Source: Exiguobacterium sp. FSL W8-0210 (GTDB lineage: Bacteria > Bacillota > Bacilli > Exiguobacteriales > Exiguobacteriaceae). Taken from it: a stretch of 64,000 nt of DNA. The notes below the pieces were generated by a model. It made no database searches. It was not told the origin of the DNA and worked only from the letters and a program-made list of their open reading frames with translations. Within the stretch, counting starts at the first letter, position 1, and each line of letters opens with the position of its first letter. Positions 16,673 to 25,366 of this stretch are shown here, in pieces. The stretch is from NCBI RefSeq assembly GCF_038006045.1, contig NZ_JBBOUK010000001.1, positions 2,583,001-2,647,000 on the forward strand, written 5' to 3'. A program made the translations under genes and the position numbers.

Positions 16673-17761
16673 CTAGCGTTCCATGTCATCGGCAACGATT
16701 TGGATATCGATCCCGCGGACATGACGCATGATTTCATTGATGATCGACCCGCGCCGGACTTCCTGCCAACGGGTCCGTGCAGATTGACCGAGGACGATTT
16801 GAGTAATGCGATGATGCTTGGCAGCTGCTGTGATTGCTTGGGCGATCGAGCGCTCGCCTTGGATTCGGATTAGCACCTCTGCTCCGAACAAGGAGCCACT
16901 TTCGCGTACCATCGCAAGCACTTCTTTTTGTTTGGCATTCAATTGATTCTCTGCCGTCGGTAAAATCGTCAGCACATAAAGATCCGCTTTCAGACGACTC
17001 GCCATGCGAAATCCGCGATAGATCAACTTCCGCGCGTTGCCATTGAGCTGGATACAGACGAGGATCCGTTCCTGTAGCGACGCTGGATCCTTTTCAATCA
17101 ACAAGCGTGATTGATAGACTTGATCGTCGACTTCGTCCGCGACCTGACGTAACGATAGCTCACGTAAGCTCGCAAGATTCTGAAGCGAGAAGAACGAATT
17201 CAAGCTTTGTTCAATCTTTTCCTTCTTATAAATCTTTCCTTGCTCGAGTCGTTCCCGTAACGTCTGTGGCGTGACGTCGACGAGTAGAATCTCATCGGCT
17301 TCACCGAGAAACGGATCCGGGATGCGTTCCCGAACCTCGACACCCGTCACTTCTTTGACCTTAAAGAGCAAGCTTTCGAAATGCTGGATGTTGACGGCCG
17401 AATAGACATTAATTCCTGCTTCAAGCAGTGCTGCTACATCTTGATAGCGTTTCTTTCGTACCGATCCTGGCGCATTCGTATGCGCCAGTTCATCGATCAG
17501 TACGATATCCGGGCGACGGGCAATGATCGCGTCCACGTTCACCTCAGGGAATGTCTTGTCCTTATAGACGACTTCAAGTAGCGGAACTTGTTCGAGTTGC
17601 CCGACCATCTCCGCCGTCTCTTTTCGACCGTGTGTCTCAATTAGACCGATGACGACATCCTTACCTTCAAGCGTCAACGTTCGTGCATCGGCAAGCATCT
17701 TATACGTCTTTCCGACACCAGGAGCTGAGCCGATATACAGCTTCAGCTTTCCTCGTGTCAT
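16673..17761 (-). CDS. kdpD: KdpD sensor protein lacking the histidine kinase part
   Basis: These 362 residues correspond to the cytoplasmic N-terminus of KdpD. Walker A-like GSAPGVGKTYKML (residues 11-23), ETHGRKE and DELAHTNAPG mark the KdpD domain (about 1-210). A universal-stress-protein-like domain follows (about 228-350, with GQSARTRWQEVRRGS near 335). The transmembrane, GAF and histidine kinase parts of the 850-900 residue classical form are absent, and no kdpE follows. Short KdpD proteins of this kind occur in other Firmicutes and cyanobacteria. In Staphylococcus the USP domain of KdpD binds c-di-AMP. The start overlaps the kdpC stop. Confidence 0.9.
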   Translation of the reverse strand: MTRGKLKLYIGSAPGVGKTYKMLADARTLTLEGKDVVIGLIETHGRKETAEMVGQLEQVPLLEVVYKDKTFPEVNVDAIIARRPDIVLIDELAHTNAPGSVRKKRYQDVAALLEAGINVYSAVNIQHFESLLFKVKEVTGVEVRERIPDPFLGEADEILLVDVTPQTLRERLEQGKIYKKEKIEQSLNSFFSLQNLASLRELSLRQVADEVDDQVYQSRLLIEKDPASLQERILVCIQLNGNARKLIYRGFRMASRLKADLYVLTILPTAENQLNAKQKEVLAMVRESGSLFGAEVLIRIQGERSIAQAITAAAKHHRITQIVLGQSARTRWQEVRRGSIINEIMRHVRGIDIQIVADDMER

Positions 17762-18279
17762 GACTTACTCCGATCAAGGGCTAAGTTCAAGCGCAGGACG
17801 TTGACGTAATCATGTGTTCCTGCTTCCTTCGTGATCAACTTCCGCACTTCTTCACGCGACAGGTCGCGCGCGATTGCGATACGCTTCGCCTGAACCAAAG
17901 CATAGTCGACTGAGATGTGCGGATCGAAGCCAGAACCGGATGTCACGAGGGCATCGTCCGGAAGCGAAGCGCCGTCCACTTGGTTCTGTTTCTGTAATTC
18001 CGTCATCTTCGTGCCAAGCTCCGGGTTCGATGCTGCTAGGTTATCCCCAGCAGACGCTCCCGCTAATTGATCGACCGCTGATGGACGTCCATGAAAATAC
18101 TGTTTCGACGTGAACGGCTGGGCAATCAATTCCGATCCGATGAATTTTCCGTTTTCTTGTACTAAAGAACCTTCAGCTTTATCCGGTACGAGTAGTTGAC
18201 CGAACAGGGTCAATAAAGCGGGAAAGACGATCCCGCATAACGCCGTGACGAAGACCGTCACACGAATGGCTTGTTTCAT
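17758..18279 (-). CDS. kdpC: Potassium-transporting ATPase subunit C
   Basis: This is the 173-residue single-span subunit that assists assembly and activity of the KdpFABC pump. An N-terminal membrane segment (residues 7-28) precedes an external domain with GSELIAQPFTSKQYFHGRPSA and SGFDPHIS near residues 48-67 and 116-123, both KdpC hallmarks. It lies 14 bases after kdpB and overlaps kdpD by 4 bases. Confidence 0.95.
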   Translation of the reverse strand: MKQAIRVTVFVTALCGIVFPALLTLFGQLLVPDKAEGSLVQENGKFIGSELIAQPFTSKQYFHGRPSAVDQLAGASAGDNLAASNPELGTKMTELQKQNQVDGASLPDDALVTSGSGFDPHISVDYALVQAKRIAIARDLSREEVRKLITKEAGTHDYVNVLRLNLALDRSKS

Positions 18280-18293
18280 GATTCGTTTTCTCC

Positions 18294-20363
18294 TTAGAGG
18301 ATGCTCGCAAGCAAGACATCGATGATTTTAATCCCAATGAATGGAACGACGACACCGCCAAGACCATAGATCAGTAAGTTACGACTGAGTAATTGATCCG
18401 CCGTCATCGGTTTGTAGGTAACTCCTCGCATCGCAAGCGGAATCAACATCGGAATGATGATCGCATTGAAGATCAAGGCAGACAAGATCGCGCTCGTCGG
18501 GGAATCAAGACGCATGATATTGAGTACTTCCATCTGCGGGATTGCGACCATGAACATTGCCGGGATGATCGCAAAATATTTCGCGATATCGTTTGCGATC
18601 GAGAACGTCGTCAAGGCACCCCGTGTCATCAAGAGCTGTTTCCCGATTTCGACGACTTCGATGATTTTCGTCGGGTTCGAATCAAGATCGATCATGTTCG
18701 CCGCTTCTTTTGCGGCTTGCGTTCCGCTGTTCATCGCGAGTCCGACATCGGCTTGAGCGAGTGCTGGTGCATCATTCGTTCCGTCTCCTGTCATGGCGAC
18801 GAGGTGACCGGCTGCTTGTTCCTGCTGGATGACACGAATCTTGTCTTCCGGTTTACATTCCGCGACGAAATCATCGACGCCTGCTTCGCGGGCGATCGTT
18901 GCTGCCGTCAATGGGTTGTCTCCCGTACACATGACCGTCTTGATACCCATCTCACGCAACCGATCGAATCGTTCGCGCATGCCCGGTTTCACCGTATCTT
19001 TCAAATAGATGACGCCAAGGATCGTTGCGTCGATCGCAACGACGAGTGGTGTGCCACCAAGACGAGAGACCGCATCTACTTTTTCTTGCAAATCATTTGG
19101 AATGGTGCCGCCTTGTTCCTTGACCCATTCTTGAATCGCTTGCCCCGCCCCTTTACGCACACGGCGTCCATCTCTTAAGTCGAGTCCGGACATCCGTGTC
19201 TCTGCTCGAAACGGTACGATTTCCGCGCCATCTAACCAATGTTGTTCAACCGTCATCGCACGAAGTTCCGCGAGCTCTAAGACCGATCGTCCTTCAGGTG
19301 TCTCATCAGCGAGTGAGGCGAGGATCGCCCCCTCGAACGCCTGCTCGGCAGTACGTCCGCCGACTGGCGTGATCTCTGACGCCATCCGGTTTCCGAACGT
19401 GATCGTTCCCGTTTTATCTAAGATGATCGTTTGGATATCCCCTGCTGCTTCGACCGCCTTCCCGCTCATCGCGATGACGTTGAAGCGGGTAACGCGGTCC
19501 ATCCCGGCGATGCCGATCGCGGACAGCAAACCACCGATCGTCGTCGGAATCAAACAGACGAGCAAAGCGATCAAGATTGGACCAGAAAGATTGAATCCAA
19601 GATAGTTCGTAAAGACGGGTAACGTCATGACGACGAGTAAGAAAATCAATGTCAAGCTCGTCAACAGTGTTGATAAAGCGAGCTCGTTCGGTGTCTTTTG
19701 ACGGCTTGCGCCTTCGACAAGCGCAATCATCTGATCGAGGAACGATTCCCCTGGATTACTCGTGATCCGGACTTCGATTTCGTCACTAACGACGAGTGTG
19801 CCGCCGATGACCGAGGAGAAATCACCCCCCGCTTCCTTGATGACGGGTGCCGATTCCCCTGTGATCGCCGATTCATCAATCGAAGCAAGACCTTTGATGA
19901 TCTCACCGTCACCTGGTACATATTCACCGGCCCGGACGAAGACGATGTCGCCTTTCCGGAGTGTCGCGGACGAGACGCTCTCAATCAATTGTCCGACACG
20001 TTTACGAGCCATGACGTCCGCTTTCGATGCTTTTAGCGAGTCTGCTTGTGCTTTCCCTCGTCCTTCGGCGATCGATTCCGCGAAGTTCGCGAACAAGACC
20101 GTCAAGAAGAGAATGATACTGACCTTCAAGTTAAAGCCTCGCATCTCGTCAATGAAAATCGTGTAACCGATCGCGAGCAAGCAGCCGATCCAGACGACGA
20201 ACATGATCGGTTGTTTGACCATGTTGACGGGATTAAATTTTTTAAAGGCATCGATTGTCGCTTGACGCGCGATCGAGCCATTGATTGCTGATTTGGATTG
20301 GTGTTCCGGCTCCCCGTTCGGTTGGTGTTCCTCGGGCGTCGGATGCATGATTCGTTCCATCAT
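18294..20363 (-). CDS. kdpB: Potassium-transporting P-type ATPase subunit B
   Basis: This is the 689-residue catalytic subunit. It has the actuator motif ITGESAPV, phosphorylation motif [12 protein letters not shown]-binding residues around [10 protein letters not shown], the [10 protein letters not shown] block and hinge motif [21 protein letters not shown]. It drives K+ uptake through KdpA by ATP hydrolysis at the plasma membrane. The frame begins [14 protein letters not shown]; the exact Met is uncertain by a few codons. Operon position F-A-B-C-D is the usual one. Confidence 0.97.
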   Translation of the reverse strand: MMERIMHPTPEEHQPNGEPEHQSKSAINGSIARQATIDAFKKFNPVNMVKQPIMFVVWIGCLLAIGYTIFIDEMRGFNLKVSIILFLTVLFANFAESIAEGRGKAQADSLKASKADVMARKRVGQLIESVSSATLRKGDIVFVRAGEYVPGDGEIIKGLASIDESAITGESAPVIKEAGGDFSSVIGGTLVVSDEIEVRITSNPGESFLDQMIALVEGASRQKTPNELALSTLLTSLTLIFLLVVMTLPVFTNYLGFNLSGPILIALLVCLIPTTIGGLLSAIGIAGMDRVTRFNVIAMSGKAVEAAGDIQTIILDKTGTITFGNRMASEITPVGGRTAEQAFEGAILASLADETPEGRSVLELAELRAMTVEQHWLDGAEIVPFRAETRMSGLDLRDGRRVRKGAGQAIQEWVKEQGGTIPNDLQEKVDAVSRLGGTPLVVAIDATILGVIYLKDTVKPGMRERFDRLREMGIKTVMCTGDNPLTAATIAREAGVDDFVAECKPEDKIRVIQQEQAAGHLVAMTGDGTNDAPALAQADVGLAMNSGTQAAKEAANMIDLDSNPTKIIEVVEIGKQLLMTRGALTTFSIANDIAKYFAIIPAMFMVAIPQMEVLNIMRLDSPTSAILSALIFNAIIIPMLIPLAMRGVTYKPMTADQLLSRNLLIYGLGGVVVPFIGIKIIDVLLASIL

Positions 20364-20380
20364 ATGCTTTTATCTCCTGT

Positions 20381-22021
20381 TCACATCGTCAGCCAATCCG
20401 CGACTGGTCCAAGTACGAGCACTGGCAAGAATGTCAATGCACCGACAAGTACGACCGTACCGAGGAAGACTGTTCCGAAGAGTGGTGTGTCTGTCTTAAA
20501 CGAAAATTCATCTTGCGGGACGGATGGCTTCGCTTTAAGCGAACCAACGATTGCAAGCATCAAGATCAATGGGATGTAGCGTCCGAAGAACAACGCGAAT
20601 GACGTCGAGACGTTCCAGTAGACGTTTGCGTCGCCGAGTCCTTCAAAACCTGATCCGTTGTTCGCCGTCGCGGACGTGAACTCATACAAGACTTGCGACA
20701 GTCCGTGATAGCCTGGGTTCGAGATGCCAGCGACGCCTGGTGCAGCGTACATCGAGATCGCCGTTCCGACGAGAATCAGGAATGGCGGCACGAGTAGCGC
20801 GATCGCGATCATCTTCACTTCGAACGTCTCGATTTTCTTCCCGAGGAACGTCGGTGTCCGACCAATCAAGAGACCTGTCAGGAAGACGGCGACGAAGGCA
20901 TAAAGCAAGACGTTCAAGAATCCTGCACCTGCTCCACCGTAAACGACGTTAAGCATCATATTGCCGAGCTGGATCAATCCAGCGAGCGGATGCAGTGAGT
21001 CGTGCATCGCGTTGACCGCACCGGTTTCAGCTGCCGTCGTGATTGAACTGTAGAGCGCCGTTCCGATTTGACCGAACCGTAGTTCCTGACCGTGTGCCGT
21101 TGGATTCGCAAACAAGCTCCCTGCCATCCCGACCGTCATCATGATGAAGAGAAGCGTCATGACACCAAGGAACAGTCGTCCTTGTTTCGCGGAACCGATG
21201 ATTTTTCCGTAAGCGATTGGAAGTGACATCGGAATCAGCAACATCAAGAACATCTGGATGAAGTTGACGAACTGGTTCGGGTTCTCGAATGGGTGCGCTC
21301 CGTTGGCACCAAAGAAACCACCACCGTTGTTACCAAGCAGTTTAATGACTTCGAATGCAGCGACCGGTCCGCGGTAGATCAACTGTTTCGCTCCTTCGAG
21401 CGTCGTGACGCTGACCGCACTACCAAATGTCTGCGGTACGCCGAGTAAAATCATCAACATCCCGAACAAGAGTGAAATCGGAATCAGGATCCGGAAGATG
21501 AAACGAACGAAGTCGGCGTAGAAGTTACCGAGTGGTTTGTTCGCAAGACCACGAATGACAGCGATACAGACCGTGAACGCCATCGTCGGAGCGACGAATA
21601 ACATCGTTCCGAGGACGAACGTTTGCGAGAGATACGAGAGTGCCTCACCCGAATAGTGCTGCTGATCGGTATTCGTCATGAAGCTGATCGTCGTATGCAG
21701 CGCCGTCGACCAGTCGAGATTCACAGCACCGTTCGGATTCAAGGGTAGACTGCCTTGGAAGCGAAGTAACAAATATCCACCGATGAAAAATAGCAAATTG
21801 ACGAGCAAGAGGCTCTTCGAATAGCCGACCCACGATTGATCGTGTTTCTTTTCATCGACGCCGAGTAACGACAGGAGTCGTCGTTCGACCTTACCGATTT
21901 TATCGACCCGACGTTCTGCGACAGGTGCGAAGTATATCCCGATGTAGCGACCAAGCAAGACCGCCGCGCAAAGTGCGATGACGAGTAGGATCCAAAATTG
22001 GATCATGAATTGAGTCCACAT
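20381..22021 (-). CDS. kdpA: Potassium-transporting ATPase subunit A
   Basis: This is the 546-residue K+-binding channel-like subunit with about ten membrane segments. Selectivity-filter-like blocks are visible: TNTDQQHYSGE, NNGGGFFGANGAHPFENP and TSATANNGSGFEGL. The product is the high-affinity uptake path of the Kdp pump. It begins 23 bases after the kdpF stop, with GGGAGAAAAGAAAAAC as ribosome binding site. Confidence 0.97.
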   Translation of the reverse strand: MWTQFMIQFWILLVIALCAAVLLGRYIGIYFAPVAERRVDKIGKVERRLLSLLGVDEKKHDQSWVGYSKSLLLVNLLFFIGGYLLLRFQGSLPLNPNGAVNLDWSTALHTTISFMTNTDQQHYSGEALSYLSQTFVLGTMLFVAPTMAFTVCIAVIRGLANKPLGNFYADFVRFIFRILIPISLLFGMLMILLGVPQTFGSAVSVTTLEGAKQLIYRGPVAAFEVIKLLGNNGGGFFGANGAHPFENPNQFVNFIQMFLMLLIPMSLPIAYGKIIGSAKQGRLFLGVMTLLFIMMTVGMAGSLFANPTAHGQELRFGQIGTALYSSITTAAETGAVNAMHDSLHPLAGLIQLGNMMLNVVYGGAGAGFLNVLLYAFVAVFLTGLLIGRTPTFLGKKIETFEVKMIAIALLVPPFLILVGTAISMYAAPGVAGISNPGYHGLSQVLYEFTSATANNGSGFEGLGDANVYWNVSTSFALFFGRYIPLILMLAIVGSLKAKPSVPQDEFSFKTDTPLFGTVFLGTVVLVGALTFLPVLVLGPVADWLTM

Positions 22022-22044
22022 GTTTTTCTTTTCTCCCTATGCGA

Positions 22045-22125
22045 TTAGAATTTTTCTGGATACATCAGACAATAACCGAGATACAAGAAGACGAGGCAGC
22101 CCGTCGCCAGTAAAAACCACGTCAT
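22045..22125 (-). CDS. kdpF: Potassium-transporting ATPase small subunit KdpF
   Basis: This 26-residue single-span peptide (MTWFLLATGCLVFLYLGYCL, then MYPEKF) is the stabilising subunit of the Kdp complex. The YPEKF end is characteristic. Its ATG overlaps the TGA of the small ORF before it, and kdpA follows after 23 bases. Confidence 0.9.
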   Translation of the reverse strand: MTWFLLATGCLVFLYLGYCLMYPEKF

Positions 22126-22229
22126 TTACGGTCACCTGCTCTCCACTGGACACGCTCGATCAGATGAATCATCCCGAACGTCGTACCGAAGAAGAAGGCA
22201 AGCAATACGATACTCCACAGTTCTCCCAT
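22122..22229 (-). CDS. 35-residue membrane peptide preceding kdpF
   Basis: The frame encodes MGELWSIVLLAFFFGTTFGM followed by IHLIERVQWRAGDRK: one hydrophobic segment and a basic tail. It starts after GGGGGTATTTTCATA and ends in an ATGA overlap with kdpF, so it is translationally coupled to the pump operon. I do not know a function; an accessory Kdp peptide is the simplest guess. Confidence 0.7.
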   Translation of the reverse strand: MGELWSIVLLAFFFGTTFGMIHLIERVQWRAGDRK

Positions 22230-22277
22230 TATGAAAATACCCCCATATTATTCAATATTTTTACAATTAAACACGAC

Positions 22278-22318
22278 AAAAAGACGATGTGAGGCAATAA
22301 ACGGCCCCAGCATCGCCT
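22278..22318 (-). terminator. Riboswitch-controlled terminator before kdp
   Basis: On the minus strand GGCGATG pairs with CATCGTC (one G-U pair) and is followed by five T residues. It lies between the c-di-AMP element and the first ORF of the operon. Confidence 0.75.
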
Positions 22319-22329
22319 TTATACTTTGG

Positions 22330-22510
22330 CATACTGAAAAAGAGTCGTTCCCTCCTAAAAACGCCTGCGAGGTTAGCTGTCGGATTCGGGCATACCTAGG
22401 AATTCGCCCTACCTTTCCCGTTCGGAAAGGATTCACCCCGTGTCACGTGTTGTGACGGTTGGGTCCCCCGCTTCAATCATGAATTCGGCGTACTTTGAGA
22501 TCGAAGCATT
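22330..22510 (-). ncRNA. c-di-AMP riboswitch (ydaO-yuaA type) upstream of kdp
   Basis: Read on the minus strand the leader contains, in order, GAAGCGGGGGACCCAA, GGGGTGAATCC, GGTAGGGCGAAT, CCTAGGTATGCCCGAAT and GACAGCTAACCTCGCAGGCG. These are the conserved blocks of the ydaO class, with variable hairpins between them. A terminator follows at 22278-22318. In this class c-di-AMP favours termination, so the pump would be shut off when c-di-AMP, and hence K+, is high. The same arrangement is known for kdp in Bacillus thuringiensis. Confidence 0.92.
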
Positions 22511-22740
22511 AACATGTTAGTGTTCGTTGATGAGATGGATATTACTCCGATTTTTTCGGGTTGTAAATAGAAAAGTTGAAAAAAAATAGTCTGATTTTTT
22601 AATGACTTACTTTCAAAAAATAGCGTTTTTCCGCCCTATGCTATAGAAGAAAAAAAACCGCAGAAATCGATTCCTTCATTTAAAATGGAGGAGCTCCATT
22701 TTAGCGAGAATCGTTCCGCGGTTTCATGAACGAACAATGA
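22511..22740. other. AT-rich region with a long hairpin
   Basis: 22511-22645 is AT-rich and should hold the kdp promoter; no clear hexamer pair stands out. 22654-22726 forms a long stem (AACCGC...GCGGTT, AATCGATTC/GAATCGTT, AAAATGGAG/CTCCATTTT) followed by a T run on the minus strand. It is a likely terminator for the small ORF at 22741. Confidence 0.55.
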
Positions 22741-22902
22741 TTATGATTGCTGATTCATTTTGGCATGTACCGTCAAAGGAGCTAGCATCGTCACCCATAG
22801 GGCAACCACTCCAGAAACAAGAATCACAATATCGCGTTCGAATCCAAGCGTCAGTAATGTAATACAACTTCCGACGAGGACGAGACAAAGCGTCGCTGAC
22901 AC
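22741..22902 (-). CDS. Possible small membrane protein (GTG start), unknown
   Basis: A 53-codon frame encodes two clear hydrophobic segments (LCLVLVGSCITLLTLGF and DIVILVSGVVALWVTMLAPL) joined by ERD, which argues for a real two-span protein. The only start is a GTG without a clear ribosome binding site, and a stop lies nine codons or fewer upstream, so it may be a decayed gene. A terminator follows it. Confidence 0.35.
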   Translation of the reverse strand: MSATLCLVLVGSCITLLTLGFERDIVILVSGVVALWVTMLAPLTVHAKMNQQS

Positions 22903-23000
22903 CCGATTGTGATGTTTCTGTCATCTCGCAAGTAGCGATAGAAGACGACGGGAAAACGGATTTGTTACACTGGAGAAGTACTTAAAAAGGGGGAATCGAT

Positions 23001-23480
23001 ATGTTACAAGATCATTCATTTCAACGCGTCGACGGAACGTCGGCATCTTTAAGTGACTACCCAGCTCAAGCATGGATGATCGTCAATACAGCCAGCAAAT
23101 GAGGCTTGACGCCACAGTTCGAAGGACTCGAGCAATTGCATCAAGACTATCGTTCGCAAGGATTGACCGTACTTGGTTTCCCATGTAATCAGTTCGCGAA
23201 TCAAGATCCGGGAACGGACGAGGAGATTCAGTCGTTCTGCCAAATCAACTACGGCGTGACATTCCCCGTCTTCTCAAAAATCGATGTCAACGGTGAGCAA
23301 GCACACCCGTTATTCGAAGAACTGAAAGCACAAGCACCAACGACGGACGGTACAACAGACATCGAATGGAACTTCACGAAATTCCTCGTGACCCGTGATG
23401 GTGAAGTGACGCGGTTCTCACCAAAAACGAATCCAACTGATTTGACGGCAGCGATCGAACGATTGCTCGTTCAAGTCTAA
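23001..23480 (+). CDS. Glutathione peroxidase with in-frame TGA at the catalytic codon
   Basis: From the ATG at 23001, with AAAAAGGGGG before it, a 160-codon frame encodes a complete glutathione peroxidase, interrupted only by TGA at 23100-23102 (codon 34). The text around it is VNTASK-stop-GLTPQFEGL, so the TGA sits exactly where the family has its peroxidatic Cys or selenocysteine. The other catalytic residues are intact: Gln in GFPCNQF and Trp in WNFTKFL. No other stop or shift occurs. Either it encodes selenocysteine or it is a very recent nonsense allele. A caller that ignores this would start at the TTG at 23106 and lose the active site. It reduces peroxides in the cytoplasm. Confidence 0.85.
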
Positions 23481-23481
23481 A

Positions 23482-23528
23482 AAATAAGCTTCCCTCCTTC
23501 TCTCTTGAAGGAACGGAAGCTTATTTTC
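23482..23528. terminator. Bidirectional terminator after the glutathione peroxidase
   Basis: AAAATAAGCTTCC pairs with GGAAGCTTATTTT around a CCTTC/GAAGG inner stem, between convergent genes. Confidence 0.9.
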
Positions 23529-24096
23529 ATGTTGTCCCCGGCTCGAGATGACGGCTAATCATCTCTTCCGCCAATCGTTTGACGTCATCGATATCGCGCA
23601 TTTCCGTGAACGGATGCCCCCAGACGATCAGCTCTTCGATTTCCTCGATCGGTTGCGTCGTGTATCGTGTACCATCGGCGACGAACTCTTGCGCAATCGT
23701 CGATTCAAAGGCAGCATACTTTAGGAGCCACGGTTTCTCACTCAAGATTTTGTGGGCATGCTTCACCTGCTTGAACGTCACATCGCCGACGAGGACGACG
23801 GGATCGAATCGTTCATGGAGCGGATGCGTATATTGAACAGAGATCAGCAATCCATGTTGGTTCGTTTTTTCCTGTTGTCGGACATACGTCCGCGTTAAGA
23901 AATGTGGAACGAGTGACTCCGCACTCTCTTTCGTCTGATGGATGCTCAAACCATGTTCCGTTTGGACGACATCCGGTAGGACCGGTTCGTATCCACGATT
24001 CGCTAATTGTTGATCGAGCTCTTTAAATAACAGCAAAGTATGTTCGACAAGCGCTCGAACTTGGCGAAACGATAATTGGATCGATTGATTGATCAT
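23527..24096 (-). CDS. Conserved hypothetical protein, 189 aa
   Basis: This is a soluble protein without signal peptide or membrane segment. Helical N-terminal text (residues 5-35) is followed by mixed alpha/beta text, including EELIVWGHPFTEMRDIDDV near residue 150. I recognise no catalytic motif or family. The ATG at 24096 has GTAGGTCATCC before it. It stands alone between the peroxidase and glycerate kinase genes. Confidence 0.7.
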   Translation of the reverse strand: MINQSIQLSFRQVRALVEHTLLLFKELDQQLANRGYEPVLPDVVQTEHGLSIHQTKESAESLVPHFLTRTYVRQQEKTNQHGLLISVQYTHPLHERFDPVVLVGDVTFKQVKHAHKILSEKPWLLKYAAFESTIAQEFVADGTRYTTQPIEEIEELIVWGHPFTEMRDIDDVKRLAEEMISRHLEPGTT

Positions 24097-24159
24097 AGGA
24101 TGACCTACTTTCTCTAAAAGTATGGCAATATACAGTTATTTACCCAAACTTTTCCGACT

Positions 24160-25233
24160 TCATCCCTGTTTCAGCGAAAGTTCCTCGAGCCACTTACGTG
24201 TTTGCTCCTGTAGGCGCGTTTTCGTCTGTTCCGGATCGAGGGTGATCTTCTGATCGACATGAATCGATCGACAATCAAGTGCCTGCGGGATGTTTTCTTC
24301 GACGATTCCTGCAAGGATCAGACAAGGGACGCCAGCTGTTCTCGCCATCCGCGTGACCTCACTTGGCAATTTACCGATTTGGCTTTGACGGTCGATCCGT
24401 CCTTCCCCTGTCCAGACATAATCCGCTTGTTGCATCCGCTTTGCTACACGAAGGTGTTGCAGGATCGTCGATGCGCCCGGAACGATCCGTCCACCAAGCG
24501 CATACACGGCTCCACCGAGTCCGCCGGCTGCCCCTGCTCCTTTGACGCCCTCTAATCCAAGTAACTTTCCGATTTGTTCGAGTTGTTGATCGAGTTTTGT
24601 GATGTCATCCGGAAGTAGTCCTTTTTGTGGACCAAACAGATAAGCCGGACCATCTAGACCATGATAAGGAGCTGTCACATCTACGAGGGCTTCTAGCTGA
24701 ACCGGATACGTTGAACAATGAATGGTCTGCGTCTCAAGTAACGGATTCGTATGGAACAAAATCGGCTTACCCGAGGCATCTTGAATACGACAACCGACTT
24801 CCGCGAGTAAACCAAGTCCCCCATCCGTCGTACCTGTCCCCCCTAACGCCAGTCGGATACGTGTTATTCCTTGATCGCGTAACTGTTCCATCAAACGCCC
24901 GACACCACGCGTATTCACTCGAACAGGATCATCTCCGCTTTGACGCATGGGCAGTCCACAAATACGCGCGACTTCGATGACGGCGTCTGAATCTTTTACG
25001 GCATACTGTACTTCACACGGACGACCAGCCAGATCAATCGTCACGGCCGTCTTTTCCTTATATCCAAGCGCGAGGTAGACTTCAAGCGTTCCTTCCCCAC
25101 CGTCCGCGACAGGCGAAGAATCAATGATCGCTGTCGGATCATACGCTCGAATCCCGGAGGCGACAGCTTCTGCTGCCTCCTTCGAAGAAATACTCCCTTT
25201 GAACGCATCCATTAAAATCAAGTGACGTGCCAT
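24160..25233 (-). CDS. Glycerate kinase (GlxK/GarK family)
   Basis: This is a 357-residue kinase that phosphorylates D-glycerate, usually to 2-phosphoglycerate in this family. Family blocks are the N-terminal MDAFKGSISSKEAAEA (residues 8-23), GGTGTTDGGLGLL near 130, and KGAGAAGGLGGAVYALGG near 226. The length is standard. The ribosome binding site is GGGGGAACTTACAG. There is no neighbouring uptake or glyoxylate gene, so the source of glycerate is unknown. Confidence 0.93.
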   Translation of the reverse strand: MARHLILMDAFKGSISSKEAAEAVASGIRAYDPTAIIDSSPVADGGEGTLEVYLALGYKEKTAVTIDLAGRPCEVQYAVKDSDAVIEVARICGLPMRQSGDDPVRVNTRGVGRLMEQLRDQGITRIRLALGGTGTTDGGLGLLAEVGCRIQDASGKPILFHTNPLLETQTIHCSTYPVQLEALVDVTAPYHGLDGPAYLFGPQKGLLPDDITKLDQQLEQIGKLLGLEGVKGAGAAGGLGGAVYALGGRIVPGASTILQHLRVAKRMQQADYVWTGEGRIDRQSQIGKLPSEVTRMARTAGVPCLILAGIVEENIPQALDCRSIHVDQKITLDPEQTKTRLQEQTRKWLEELSLKQG

Positions 25234-25366
25234 CTGTAAGTTCCCCCTTCAAAAATCTCATATCAAGTTTTGATTGCGTTTCCAATTAATGTTACGATGA
25301 TACTAATTTCAAATTACCATTACCTTATCTGACATTTCATTTTACATACACAGGAGGTCTTATTTC

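Noticed and set aside
18393-19178. 261-codon plus-strand frame inside kdpB
   Set aside because: Antisense shadow of the highly conserved kdpB; composition rich in Arg/Asp/His with no family pattern.
22231-22455. Frames of 62-90 codons over the c-di-AMP element
   Set aside because: The region is fully explained by the riboswitch and its terminator on the minus strand.
23106-23480. Short glutathione peroxidase starting at TTG after the TGA
   Set aside because: It would lack the first strand and the catalytic position; the upstream frame carries the conserved N-terminus with its own ribosome binding site.
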